From Nageia nagi (taxonomy: Eukaryota > Pinophyta), in the NCBI GenBank assembly GCA_050084985.1, contig JBITNC010000001.1, positions 68,820,001 through 68,884,000 on the forward strand: a DNA stretch of 64,000 bases, given 5' to 3'. The translations under genes and the position numbers were made by a program. The notes beneath the pieces were generated by a model, which saw only the letters and a program-made list of their open reading frames with translations, did no database searches and was not told where the DNA came from. Each line of letters starts with the position of its first letter. Position 1 is the stretch's first letter. Positions 10,154-21,640 of this stretch are shown in pieces.

Positions 10154-11780
10154 TGTTGATCGAGATTGTGTAATATGTGCGCCTGGAACAATCTTAACCA
10201 AAGTAAATCATGAACAGACTGTGGTAGCAGCCTGATCTTCGGAGAAGGCCGGTTCCTTATCCATTGGGTAGAGAAAAAGTAGCAGGAAAGAGACAAAAGG
10301 GTAGGGTGCGAGAAATTCAAGCAAAGGATAGGGTAACAGGAAAGAGATAAAAAGAGTAGAGTGCGAGGGATTTAAGCAAAAGGATAGGGTAACGAGAGAG
10401 AAAGCAAAGGTAGATCACTAGTTCAGCACGGGCTTTCGCAGTATGCGAAACCTTGGCCTGAATCTAGTGTCGCAGCCACAGAACAAGTTCTCACTCTCTG
10501 AATAGCCTCCCAGCTTCTACTCTACCATGTAGCAGACACAGTTATACTAGCAACTCGCAATTATTATTCAGGAAACAAGCTAAGCTGCCACAATGTAACC
10601 AAATTAAGAATAACAATTACGAGTGCTAGACAAGAAAGGTCAAGATGGTATCATATTGCCGGCCAAAAACTACAGGTCTTCGAGAACAAATGTAAAGGGC
10701 AATACTAGGCTTCCGACCCTTCTTTCACTTTATTTTCATATACTTATACTGTAGTAACAACAGTTACAAGATTTGCAGAATAGAAACGTTTACAAAAATG
10801 GCCTCAAGATTCTGGCCTTCTTGAATTGACACCACCTACATACGCCACTTGGCCATCTGTTACAAAGTTGGGCGGATTGCAGATGATACGGTTCCTTGAT
10901 GATTGTGCTCAGGCATCTTGCAGACATCCTCTTTCGTGATTTTTTAATTCTCTGGCTCAGGCTCTTCAATCTTTCTTTGTAGGCCTATTTTCCTCTGGGA
11001 CTCGGTTTCATTCACCAATGTTAATCTTGTTTCTTTCCCTGCCGTCAGCTTCATATCTCTGAAATATTTCGCTTTTCGGAGAGACTTGTGCTGATCTCAT
11101 CGCCTCCGGGGCCGGTTTCATTCACTAATGTTAACTTTGCCTTTTCTTGTGACATCATCCTCGGACTTCTGGAATGATTCACCTTCAAGGCTCCGGATAC
11201 TGAATTACTCCTTCCTGATGTCATTTCTTTCGGACTCCGATTTTCCTCAAAATGTTAACTTCGTTTTTCGCCATGACGTCAGCTTCATATGTCCGGAATG
11301 CTCTATTCACTGACTCCGAGCCTTTTAGTTCCTCTTGCTGACCTCTTCATCTCCGGAACCCGGTTCCATTCAGAATGTGAACGTTGTTTCCCCGTGACAT
11401 CATCATTTCATTTCTCCGGAATGCTCTACTCAATGGCTCCGGATACTAAACTACTACTTGCTGACGTCATTTCTTTCGGGTCCCGGTTTCCTTTGCAAAT
11501 GTGAGTTTCATCTTTTCTGTGATGTCATCTTCATATCTCCAGAATGCTTTGTTTCCCGGAGAAACTTATGCTGACTTTATCTTTTCCGGAACTTGGTCTT
11601 CACCAAAATATAACTATCTTATCCTCCGCACGTCTCCACTTCAGTCCGAAAAACTTTACTCTAACTCCGGGCTGCTTTATCCGCTCCGGAAAAACTCCCG
11701 GGGATCTTAAAATGAATCCGTAGAGGCAGGTAGAGTACACTGGGGCTTTACTTCAGGGATTTATTATGTAGGAATCTACA
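10154..11780 (-). repeat. LTR of the TR-GAG element (right copy; 5' LTR in element orientation)
   Basis: It matches 7,404-9,034 almost throughout. Visible differences are mostly transitions and many are at CpG (for example GGCCGG against GGCTGG, and TGACATCA against TGATGTCA). The minus strand holds a TATAAGTATATG promoter motif near 10,730-10,750, with AATAAA close by. The tandem U3 units repeat at 11,008-11,596. Confidence 0.95.
11008..11596 (-). repeat. Tandem TGACGTCA-containing units, second LTR copy
   Basis: The same five-unit array as at 8,260-8,850. Here some sites that read TGATGTCA in the other LTR read TGACATCA, the complementary CpG decay product. Comparing the two copies lets the ancestral TGACGTCA be inferred. 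Confidence 0.8.
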
Positions 11781-12200
11781 ATTGGTTTAGGTGCTATCTC
11801 TTAGGCTTTTAAGAAGTAACCTACTGTTTCTTTTTCCACCATTGAAGCTAAATATCATGCCATGTCTATTGCAGCCTAGGAAGCCATTTGGCTAAGGCAT
11901 ATTATAAAAGAAATTGGATATGATCAAGGTGGCTCATATTTGATTTCTTTAGATAATTAGTTTGCTACTTCTTTGGCTAAAAATCTTATGTTCCATTAAA
12001 AAACAAAACATGTGGAAATCTATGCCCATTTTATTAGGGAGAAGGTTCTTGATTGCATCATACACCTAAAGTATATTCCATCCACTTTGAACTCTGCTTA
12101 TTTGTTCACCAAGCCCCTCTTGAAAGCTTATTTCTATAAGCTTAGGGATGTTATAAGGTTGGTGAAGTTTTCCTCAAGGGGGAGTGAAGTTTGAATTATT
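11781..12200 (+). pseudogene. copia-B RNase H, second part and end of pol
   Basis: This resumes from 7,403. It reads AIS-x-AFKK, then PTVSFSTIEAKYHAMS (the STAEAEY-like catalytic Glu region) and a KTKHVEIYAHFIREK block, all standard for copia RNase H. The frame continues to a stop at about 12,192. Single stops replace Trp/Gln codons. RNase H would remove the RNA strand during reverse transcription. Confidence 0.82.
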
Positions 12201-13003
12201 ATGTTGAATTCATTTTTGTGATGATAACTTCACCCCTAGGAGGATTTTGTGCTATCTAGTGTTGATTTTGTCGTACACCTTCATGGTAAGTTTGCTTTGC
12301 ATGAGAAACTTATTGTAAAAAATTTTAAAAGCCAAAAGATTGGCCAATCCAGCATTGTTTAGTTATCCATGTGTGAGGAACTCTTATGTGTCTTTTGGCA
12401 CTATTCAGTTATTCATATGTGAGGAACTCGTATGTGCATTTTCTATTTTGGTCAATCTAGCACTATTTAGTTATCCATGTGTGAGAAACTCTTATGTGTC
12501 TTTTGGCACTATTTAGTTATCCATATGTGAGGAACTCATATGAATCTACTTTATTTTGTAATGATAATCAACACATGTCTTATATATAGCAAGTGAATAT
12601 GAGTTTTTGGCATGGCATCTTCATGATGACTTATAGTGCACCATTGATCAGTTCATGATGGCATTTGTGTGATTCATCTATCCTTGTTGAGATGAATATG
12701 TTTTATCTAATTGATCTTGTTATTTGAGCTACTTATGACTTGTAGGTTCCTTTGATATTGTAGGTTACTTACCTCAAGTATGCAGGCTCTTGGAGACTCT
12801 TCATGACTTCCAATCGAATGACTACTTCATGTACATTGAAATTGATTATGGTTAATGATTATATTTGGCAAGGTATTAAGTCTCAATCTAGATATTTATT
12901 ACTTCATAAATATGTAAAAAGTTCTCATCTTCATTGTATCTATTTGGATAAATTTCTTACTTTCTCTCTTTCTTCTCTTATATTCACTCTATCCCAATAT
13001 TGC
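12201..13003 (+). other. 3' untranslated region of copia-B
   Basis: There is no coding similarity. It includes the dyad-bearing tandem repeat at 12,341-12,545 and otherwise AT-rich unique sequence up to the polypurine tract. The short open stretch at 12,803-13,042 runs into the LTR and has no family signature, so I do not treat it as a gene. Confidence 0.5.
12341..12545 (+). repeat. Two ~109-bp tandem units, each made of two ~55-bp subunits with an inverted repeat
   Basis: Units start at about 12,341 and 12,448 with TTGG(C/T)CAATC. Each contains two versions of TTAGTTATCCATGTGTGAGG followed by AACTC and ATATG/TATGTG. CATATGTGAG and CTCATATG form short dyads in each subunit. This could be RNA structure near the 3' end of the transcript. 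Confidence 0.7.
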
Positions 13004-13014
13004 ATAAGAGGGAG
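13004..13014 (+). promoter_or_regulatory. Polypurine tract of copia-B
   Basis: ATAAGAGGGAG lies directly before the 3' LTR (TGTTGG at 13,015), where plus-strand DNA synthesis is primed. Confidence 0.8.
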
Positions 13015-13513
13015 TGTTGGAATGCATAATGCATTATTGTAAAAGATTTGTAATATTATTCTATGTAAGTTCACTAATACTTAAGGGTATAATGTGATAC
13101 ATTAAGTATTTAAATGAATATGATAATGTAAATTATCTTACACTCCATGTCATGAGCATGCCCCTTGGGTAAAAGGATGTGCATGTCATGCTTTTGTACA
13201 TTGGATAAAAGGGTGATCCAAAGAGGGATTTTGGACTATAAATAGAAGGCTCCCTCTTTGTGATCACACACCAATTTGTGAAGTCAATTCATGCTATAGG
13301 ATAGTGGTTAGGATAAAAGAGTAGGAGGATTGTAAGAGTTCATATTTGTTAAGAAGAGAGATCTAGTTAGTGGATGTACTCCTAGTTGGAGGAACCACTT
13401 ACATGTTGTGTTATCTTTGTGAGATTGCTTTGTATGATAGTTATATGTGAATTGAGAGCTTTCATGTGATCTTGGTAGTTTAGGATTGTTCATGTTATAG
13501 TTCAATTCTCTTA
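13015..13513 (+). repeat. 3' LTR of copia-B (499 bp)
   Basis: It matches 1,202-1,699. It starts TGTTGGAATG and ends ATTCTCTTA, followed immediately by TCTCA, the second copy of the target duplication. TATAAATA lies at 13,237. Confidence 0.93.
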
Positions 13514-13830
13514 TCTCATAGTACTCAACATACTCTTAATGAATTCTCCTCCTCTATCTACTCTCAAACATTTAATCATTTTACCTCTTTGATTCTCAGC
13601 CATATTTTTGAAAACTTTAAACATATCAAGAGCCTCTAATTTGTGTCTTATAAATAACACCCATGTCATCATTGAATAATCATCTATATATAACATAAAA
13701 TACCTATAACCATTAAGCTTTGAGTTCTCATTGGCCCACATAAATCAATATGAACTAATTCTAATGGCTTACTAGTAAAGTGATATTTTTCTTCTAAAGA
13801 GGTTCTAGTTTTCTTATCCTTTTTACATGA
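13514..13830 (-). pseudogene. copia-A integrase core, upstream half
   Basis: On the minus strand this gives an LVHIDLCGPM-like motif (first catalytic Asp), NGYRYFMLYIDDYSMMTWV and CLRVDRGGEF (second Asp). The reading then stops at the copia-B insertion. The Glu half is at 1-1,201. A frame slip already exists next to the insertion point, because the EKYG continuation is in another frame. Confidence 0.88.
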
Positions 13831-15815
13831 TGAGAAAATGCTATTTGATGGCTTGGAGATGTTAATAATGTCTCTTACTTCCTTCTTAGTTTGAGACTCA
13901 TTTGCTATCTTAGGAGCTTGACTATTCTATCTTCTCTCTTGTTTAGGCACATTAGCTAATTTGCTTCTATAAGATTTAGCTATGTCAACAAAGTTGTGAT
14001 ACTTATAACATTCCACATTATATTCTAGTAAGGGAGTGAATGCATTCTGATGCATAAACCTAACTAGCTTATTATTCATTTTGTAATTAGTAACTTTGTG
14101 GCCATATTGATTACACTTGTAATAGTAGCTAAAGAAGGTACTTCTATAGCTAGAGTAAGAATTGTAAAACCTAGTTGGCTAATAATGGTTTCTAGCTAAT
14201 CTCCTTGGTATTTGATTCTCAACTTTGGTGAAACCATAATTTTTCATAACTTACTTGTACCTTGAATGGCTAGTATTTACCTTGAGTTCTTATTTTCTAT
14301 CTTTCAATGGTTTTCTTGGCTCAATTTGGACTATTCCTCATCTCCTCGATTTGAATACTCTTCTAGCTCAAATCCTAGGACAAAATTTATCTTGGGATAT
14401 GTTTGAATATTTAACATTTCATCAAGTTTCTTTGAACTCTTCATAAATTTGAAGCTAGCACTAGCTTGTTGAGATAAATTCTCAATTTCCTTCCTTAAAG
14501 AAATGATATCCTCTTCAAGGTGATATAAAGCATCAATATTATCTGTTTACTATCCTTACAATGATTCTTCAATCACTTTGGCCTCTTCTATCTAAATACA
14601 TAACTCTTAAATCTTGGTCTTATACTCTTCTAGCTTCTTGGATAGTCTTTTATTTTTCTTCCTCTTTATATCAAGTTATTGTAATGCAAATATGATTTAT
14701 CCTTCTAGGTTAATTACAAATTCTATCTCCTCCTCATCAAGGTCTTATTCAATTTCAAGTTCTTTTTACTAGTTTCAAATGCCATAAATAAGGATTCAAT
14801 GTTATAATAATTAAGTTCATCATTTACATTAGCATTAGATTTATTTTCATCCTTTTGGGAAATGAAATTCTTTTTCTTATAGCTTTCTCTTCTAAAAATC
14901 TTGGCTTTATTATTATGACTATCACCTCTTTGCTTACTAGCATGATCATCATGATCATTCTTTTCTTTGTATGGATACTTGCTATAAAAATGACCAACTC
15001 CACCAAAGCTAAATCATTTAATGGTAAACTTACCTTTTTACTTTCCATATCCTCTTTTAAGCTTTTGGAAATGTTTTTATTCTTCAAGATCAGATATCCC
15101 CTCTTCATCAAAGTTTGATTTGGCTTTGGTTCTCTTAGCTTCCTTGAACACTTCTTCTCTATCATAAGGTTTTCCCTTTCCTATTCTCATTTCATAGGCT
15201 ATCAAGGATCCATGCATTTCATACATTTAGAATGTATTCAAATATTTAGCTTTTTCAATGGTTAATACTTGAAATCAAACCTTGGTGGAAGGGATCTACT
15301 TCAAATCATTGCATATTCTATTTTTTCTCCTATATATCTAATGGAGTTAATCACCTCATTTACTATAAACATATAAGAAATTATATCATCTTCATTGCTC
15401 ATCTTCAATCCTTCAAATTAAGATATGAAGGTTTGCAATTTATCTTCTTTAATTTTATAATCACCTTCATGAATGCTCTTCAATTTATCCCAAATCTATT
15501 TAGAAGCATTGCAACCCATAACTTTTACTAGTTTACTATCAACTAAACCACTCATGATAGCATTTTTAGCTTTTGATTCATTCTCTAATAACTTCTTTCC
15601 AGTTGCATTAGTTGGGGGAGTAGCAAGTACTATATAGCAATTAGATACTGAATGCCATATATTAAAGCCAAGAGAACAAAGATAAGTATGTATCCTTAGT
15701 CTTCAAAAAGAATAATTTGTTCCATCAAATAATGTTACCTTGTTAGAGGAGAAACCTTAAAAACTTTCCATTATGTCACTTCTAAGATTAGCTTAAATGA
15801 TTATGCTTGATTAGA
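13831..15815 (-). pseudogene. copia-A gag and protease region, heavily decayed
   Basis: The minus strand shows copia gag pieces in the expected order: a UBN2-type capsid near 15,540-15,150 (a SLPPRFDFK-like helix at about 15,290 and an LKSIHEGDYKIK-like start at 15,490), then a first knuckle remnant FGGVGHFYSKYPYK at 15,010-14,960. Further knuckle-like pieces are KCNQYGHKVTNY at about 14,110 and CYKYHNF near 14,010. Most knuckle Cys codons have mutated (TGT to TGA, TTT or TAT) while the His is kept. The protease is not clearly visible. Confidence 0.7.
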
Positions 15816-15821
15816 AACTAC

Positions 15822-15833
15822 TTTTGATACAAA
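15822..15833 (-). promoter_or_regulatory. Degraded initiator tRNA-Met primer site of copia-A
   Basis: In element orientation TGTATCAAAAGT corresponds to TGGTATCAGAGC with substitutions, immediately upstream of gag and next to LTR-like sequence. It marks the 5' end of the copia-A internal region. Confidence 0.5.
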
Positions 15834-15837
15834 TTAG

Positions 15838-17600
15838 TATACTCATAGTGACACTACTAGGGGTGGTGAATCAATGTGTTCAACTTTTCAATTTCTTTCT
15901 AAATTGCAAACTAGTTAATCAATCATCAGAAGATAGTCATACACAATGATTAATTCACAACATAAGATATAATGTGGAAACCCAATGTGGGAAAAAACCA
16001 CGATGCTAAAATGATTGTTTGAGCTACCAATCAAATCTATCCTCAAAAATGGACTTATGATATTTCTTCAACTACCATTGATAGGCATAGCTACAACTAA
16101 CCTTGCATTTAGCACGAACTACTACAAGGAGTTTCAATCCCTAATTTTAGCTACATATATTGCACGAATCACCAACCCCTAATGTTAAGCATCAATTAGT
16201 CTTTATAAGAATAACAATATTGATATAAAATTCCTTTAATTTTTGTAGAACCTTGATTGGTTCTTAGCTCACCAATCATTCCTCTTCCTATGTAATCTAC
16301 TCATAGAGAAATTACATACAAACTCCTATTTTCCAATCAAATAATTAAGCTTATATCACTATCTTCTCTATTTCTCTTCTCTATTCTTCAATCAATTCTA
16401 TTCATAATCCTCCATACTATCTTAGCTTGCATGTTATCTATTCAGATTTATGTTATATCTAATGTCTTTGTATCATACTCTATTTTATTTCTTAACTCCA
16501 AGTTACTAAACAAGATACAATTCATCTACTTTGTCTCAATAAGGTATACATCCATGCTTATTTTTCATTACTTTCTTAGCTCTCTCCACATCTAATGACT
16601 TGTTACCTCCTACTCTATATTTTTCTTAGGACATACTAATCACATCACAAGTCATTCCATATCTACTTGGCTCCTCAACCACTAAATTTGATTGTTACAT
16701 CTTCTCTATCACAACCTAGAAGTGGCCATTTACTATTTTTCATAACTACTATAATTGAAACACTAAGTGATCATTTATTATTTTTATCATTGTATAACTA
16801 AAATACCTTTATATTAATCTTGTTGTTAATCTTAGTGGTTATTATTTTTACCTTGCACACTTCCTTGACTAAATCATGATAACTGTAATTGCTTCAGTAA
16901 CTACAATTTGAAAATATTTGCAATACACTCCTTGTTAATTTGGGCTATTTTTAAATTAACCTTTCACCCTTATTGAATGTCTTTAAACCTAAATGTAACT
17001 AACATCATCATCAAGTATACACCAATCCAAGTTTAGTTTTCTACTTACTAGAAGTTTAACAAACCCTGCCCACTATATACAATGTAACTATCTTTTCATA
17101 ACTACAAGCTTTCTTGAAATTTAAATAACTAATTACATTCATGTTTTATGGCATGCATAAATGGACTAACTTCTAGAACATAAAATAGGATATGATTTTT
17201 TCAACTATCTGCAACTTTTTCAGCTATCTACACCTTTTGTATCGATTCAACATTTATTATTTTAATGCTTGAATACTACAACACATTAACTTTTAACATA
17301 AGTTACTTCATTGCTACTTCTCTCCTTTCTACTATAGAGATTCATTCTACTACAAAGCCTTATTCTACTATACCACTTTATTCTACTCTAATTCTTCTTT
17401 GTAAAGCAAGTTACTAAGAGCATTATTTGCTAGAATTCTATAGAGCATTGTTTCTTCTTAAGTGTACTACCCATATTTCTATAGAGCATTGTTTCTCTTC
17501 CTTTTCTATGTTGACAATATTGTTTCTATGTTTTCTATTCCTGTTGCTATGTTGACAATAATTATAACAATGATAACCATATCGCTCAATATAAACCATG
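15838..17600 (-). other. copia-A 5' LTR remnant and unassigned sequence
   Basis: The part nearest the primer site looks like a copia LTR: on the minus strand CACTATGAGTATA ends it, and GTGGTTTTTTCCCACATTGG at about 15,985-16,005 is a motif seen in many plant copia LTRs. I cannot find the outer LTR edge. From about 16,700 the DNA is AT-rich with no gene; 17,310-17,400 is pyrimidine-rich with repeated TTCTACTA. The small open stretch at 17,462-17,695 overlaps the start of the next element and has no family signature. Confidence 0.4.
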
Positions 17601-17639
17601 GCATTCTTCATGTAATTGCCTATTTAAAGGCTTCTTTTG

Positions 17640-18420
17640 GAATAAAAAGGGCAAGTAAATTTTCTCCATATCAGATGTTTATGTTGATAATCTAAACAAT
17701 TGGCTAACACAACTTGAGGTATATTCCCAAGCTTCAAAATGTGTTTACATAAGATTTCTTTTGCAAGATTGAAAATGGGTTTCATGCACTAATTTTTGGG
17801 AAAGAATCCCTTGGACATGATAAAAAACCACCATCTCATCTTAGGGATATTTTAGAAATTTTTTAGAGGATCAATTCTATCCATTTGCTATTGTGACAAA
17901 AACTTATAAAATGGGAATTTATTAGACAAGTAAAAGGAAAATCTATCCAAGACTATACCACATAATGCAAAAAATTGCCACCATGATTGGGATTTCTTTG
18001 AATGATAATCAAGTACTAGTAAATTATATTTGAGGATTATATAGCCATATCAAAAGGATTTTAATTATGTTTCATCTAACTAATTTTGATCAAGCAAGTC
18101 TATAAGCACAATACCTTGAAGAGGATGTGAATATCAAACTAAATGGTGGGAACTCCATTAAGAAGGACCAAAAAAGTCAAGAGAAGGGAGAATCTCAAGA
18201 TAAAGGTAAGGTAAAATAAAAAGAGAATAATGCTACAAATTATACCAAGAAGAAATATTTAAGGGATATTATTCACATTACAAAAATGATGTTCATATTA
18301 ATGATAATTGTTGGAAGCTTCATCCTGAAAAACACCCATAAAATAGGAAGAAGAATTTTAAGAAGAAGGCTCCTATGGAAACCAAAATTCAATGTGTTAA
18401 TGAAAATTCTTAAGTAGATG
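17640..18420 (+). pseudogene. Chromovirus gag
   Basis: Fragments in different frames include NWLTQLEVYSQ at about 17,700, a GKSIQDYT segment at 17,940 and, at 18,260-18,340, YSHYKNDVHINDNCWKLHPE. The last is a CCHC knuckle with its first Cys positions changed to Tyr. A Lys-rich tail follows. The capsid and nucleocapsid would form the particle; this copy is dead. Confidence 0.7.
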
Positions 18421-18519
18421 AAGATATATTTGTGAAGTGGTTCAATGGTGGGAATTTAATGCTAATGAGAAGGATATAGAGAAGAAGAAGGTGCAACATT
18501 TCTTATCAATATGCAAGTA

Positions 18520-18960
18520 AAAAGACCAAATTTATTCATTCTTTGACCTGAGATCATAAGTAAATCCCATCATTTAAAGTTGGGTGAATAAGTTAGGATT
18601 GAAGACTACTAATCATTTTCATCTATATTTTTTTGGTATGGGTGAACAATGATGCCAAATTGTAGGTGAAAAAATAATGTAATTTAACTTTTTCTATTAG
18701 CAAGAATTTCATTTATATGGTAGTATGTGATATAGTACCTCTTGATATGTATGGATTTATCTTTGTTAATCCATATTTGTGGTATATAAATACACTTATA
18801 ATAAGGGAGAACCAACTTAAATGGTAAAATATGGAACAAATTGTCTTGTTAATACCCATAAAAGCAAGCAAAGAATGGAGATGATGATTACAAGCCAAAT
18901 GAAGAGACTTATTAATGCCAATAAAATATTTTTACTTATAGTGATTTGACCAGGTGATAA
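18520..18960 (+). pseudogene. Chromovirus protease and protease-RT linker
   Basis: The stretch CNLTFSISKNFIYMVVCDIV then PLDMYGFIFVNPYLW (18,680-18,790) matches the C-terminal half of chromovirus retropepsins. The Asp-Ser/Thr-Gly active-site triplet expected near 18,540 cannot be read with confidence. Confidence 0.6.
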
Positions 18961-19029
18961 GGATTCTAGATAGTTATTTCCATTGCTCTAGATAGAGCAC
19001 ATATTAATGTTAATGTTTTCCAACCCTAA

Positions 19030-19926
19030 CACTAGAAAAATAAGAGTTACAGGTGCGAGGGATTTTGCAAGAGTTTCAAAAGTTTTTTGCTAATGCCAAG
19101 GGTTACCACTGAAATGATCCATTGAATATAAAATCTAGTTATTACTTGATTCTCATATTATTAACATTAGATTGTATAAGTAGTCCATTATAGAGTGTAA
19201 TTAAATCAAATATAATTATGGGAATTACTAGATCATGGAATGATTTGACCAAGAACTTCTCCATATGGATCACCTTTGTTCTTAGTGCCAAAGAAGGATG
19301 GACTTGGAGGATGTGTATTGACTATAGGGCATTGAACAATATTACTATTAAGAATCATTTTTTTACTAAGATTATTGATCTTATGAATCAATTACAAGGG
19401 GCTATATTTTTTACAAGATGGACTTGAGAAGTGGATTTGATCAAGTGAGGATCAAGGAGGAGGACATATGGAAGGCTTACTTCAAGATAAGACAAGGTTT
19501 GTTTAATTGGATCATACTACCATTTGGATTGTGCAATACACCAACCACATTTATGATGGTAATGAGTGAATCTATTAGACCCTTCAGTGATTCCTTTGTA
19601 ATTATTTACTTAGATGATATTATGGTTTTAGTTAGACTTGGGAAGATCATATGGTAAAATTAACATAAGTGCTCTAAACTCTTCAACTAGAGAAAATCTT
19701 ATTGAAGTTGAGTAAGTGTGAATTTGGTAAGATATATTTGGTGTTCTTGGGATATATTATTTGTAATGGAAAATTGAAGATTGACATTGAGAAGGTAAAA
19801 GCCACCATGGAGTGGAAAAAACCTAGCAATGTCACTCATACTAGGAGTTTCTTTGGAGAATTTCAATATTTAGGAAATTCATTACTAACTTTTCAAGTAT
19901 TGCTTATCCTTTACATGATATCATAG
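19030..19926 (+). pseudogene. Chromovirus reverse transcriptase
   Basis: Overlapping open stretches contain WRMCIDYRALNNITIKNHF (19,290-19,350), MDLRSGFDQVRIKEEDIWKA (19,418), GLFNWIILPFGLCN, and the catalytic YLDDIMV at about 19,607. The thumb has LSKCEFGK and FLGYIICNGKLKID (19,705-19,790). Both catalytic Asp residues are kept, but at least two frame changes separate the pieces (near 19,420 and 19,660). Confidence 0.85.
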
Positions 19927-20360
19927 GAAAAAGGTATACCCTTTAATGGAGAAAGAAGAAACAATAATATTTTGACTCTTGAAGCAAACAATTAGTGAGG
20001 CACCTATATTAACACTCCCAAATTTGTAACAATTTTCAATATTGAAATTGATACAAGTATGTTATGGGGGTTATTTTGATGCAAGGAGGTAAACTAGTTT
20101 TTTATTATTCAAATCATTTTGATAAAGATGCACTGAATGATCCCACATATGATAAATATTTGATGGATTGCCTTACTTGGTTGGAAAAGAAGAGGTAATT
20201 CATACTAACCATAAACCATTACAATATTTATAATCTCAATCTTAAATTACAACAAGAAAGGAATTTCCATTGGATGAAATTTTTCAACATTTTTTTTTGG
20301 TAATTAAGTAAAGAAGGGAAATACTAATAAGGTAGCTAATATGTTATTAAGATTACCAAA
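19927..20360 (+). pseudogene. Chromovirus RNase H
   Basis: The region after the RT thumb reads, in broken frames, like Ty3 RNase H: a FNIEIDTS-like start at 20,035 with the catalytic Asp, a YYSNHFDKDA segment at 20,105, and a TNHKPLQYL-like segment at 20,210. A TKVANMLLRLP-like end lies near 20,335. Confidence 0.65.
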
Positions 20361-20559
20361 TCCAACACCAATGGTAGCAATAATTCTATATAAAGTGCCA
20401 ATATTAGGATCACAAATTGCTTTATTTTGAAGCATAGTAATGAATTTTAGTCTATTTATTCATGAAGCATATAAGGAAGCTTATTTCATGATGCATACTT
20501 CAAGGAGATGTATCTGAAGTTGGAGAAGCCTTCTAAACCAAAAGGTGAGGAAATGGTTG

Positions 20560-21640
20560 ATTTTTAATTTAAGGATGTATTTTTTACAATATGAATTGCC
20601 TATGTATTCTTGAAGGATAAAGGATACATTTTATCATTAAATAAGCTGACACATCTCATGTTGTTGGTCAATTTAAAGTTGGAAAGATATTGAAAAACTT
20701 ATAAAGGTATGTTTATTGGCCCAATATGCAAGAAAAAGTTAAAAACTATATCATGGATGTATAATGTATTGCACTAGTAAACCCAAAAATAGGAAATTGG
20801 GATTGTATCAACCACTTCTTATACCTAACAAAACTTGGGAGAGCATTTCCATGGATTTTGTAGGAGGATTACTAATGAGAAAAAGGGATCGTGATTACTT
20901 ATTTTATAATTGTAGATAGATTCAATAAGATGTGGGTTCTTATTCAATGCAAGATGTCTGCTACTAGATAAGATGCAACAAAAATATTATTTTCTCATGT
21001 TTGAATCCATTTTGGATTCCCTACCTCTATTATTTTTGCTAAACAAGATTCTAGATTTTTGGGTAAGTTTTGGAATTGTTTGTTGGATAATATGTATACT
21101 AAATTGAAATGAAGCATTACTTTTCATCCTCAAAATGATGGAAATACTAAAGTGGTAAATAGGTTAGTGGTTCAATTATTGAGGGGGTATAATGGAAAGC
21201 ATCCAAAAACTTGGGATGAGCATTTATTGTATATCCAACATTCCTACAATATGGTAGTTCATACTTCTACTAATAAGTCTCTAGTTGAAACATCTTTTAG
21301 TTACCTACCTCCATCACCATTTGATAGCATTTTTGGGCAACATAACAAGTATGATGAAACTTTGGTTAAGGAAGAAGAATAAGCTTATGAAATTTATTAA
21401 AAAGATTCAACATTATCAACTCAAAGTTCAAGAACAACTTAAAGCTAGTAAATAAAAGTACTAGTTCAGATATAATAAACACATGAATGATCATAAATTC
21501 CAAGTGGTATATCATGTATGGATACATATCAACAAAGAAAGACTACAAGGACTAGACAAGAAGTTCAAACCTATTTGATATGGACCATTTGAAATTATTG
21601 ATCAAGTAAGAATGCCTTCAACTTGAATTTACTTTCTTAA
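20560..21640 (+). pseudogene. Chromovirus integrase with altered catalytic residues
   Basis: The core can be followed from TWESISMDFVGGL (20,838; first catalytic Asp kept) to FAKQDSRFLG (21,035). There the second catalytic Asp, normally in a SDRDSRF-like motif, is Lys. In NDGNTKVVNRLV (21,135-21,170) the Glu is Lys. The 76-codon stretch 21,152-21,382 is the C-terminal part of the core. The tail ends with YGPFEIIDQV. A chromodomain cannot be confirmed. With two of three D-D-E residues changed, it is inactive. Confidence 0.78.

Larger units (their letters stand above)
7404..11780 (-). mobile_element. Gag-only non-autonomous Ty3 LTR retrotransposon (TR-GAG type), nested in copia-B
   Basis: Two LTRs of 1,631 and 1,627 bp (7,404-9,034 and 10,154-11,780) enclose only 1,119 bp. 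The 5-bp target duplication ATTGG is exact (7,399-7,403 and 11,781-11,785). The internal part encodes gag on the minus strand, has a primer-site-like sequence at its 5' end, and has a 3' terminal sequence shared with element B (46,641-57,525). There is no protease, RT or integrase, so mobility would have needed pol supplied in trans, most simply by a B-like element. The LTRs differ by a few dozen mostly transition changes, so this is the youngest insertion I can date by eye. Confidence 0.95.
1202..13513 (+). mobile_element. Complete Ty1/copia LTR retrotransposon (copia-B), nested in copia-A and carrying its own insertion
   Basis: Two directly repeated LTRs (1,202-1,699 and 13,015-13,513) begin TGTTG. 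A primer-binding site matching initiator tRNA-Met follows the first, and a purine tract precedes the second. The 5-bp target duplication TCTCA lies at 1,197-1,201 and 13,514-13,518. Domains in order are gag with a CCHC knuckle, protease, pre-integrase, integrase, RT and RNase H, which is the Ty1/copia order. Subtracting the nested element at 7,404-11,780, the element was about 7.9 kb. Its leader is unusually long, about 2.3 kb. In-frame stops and altered catalytic residues show it can no longer move by itself. It interrupts the integrase of copia-A, whose two halves resume on either side. Confidence 0.95.
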
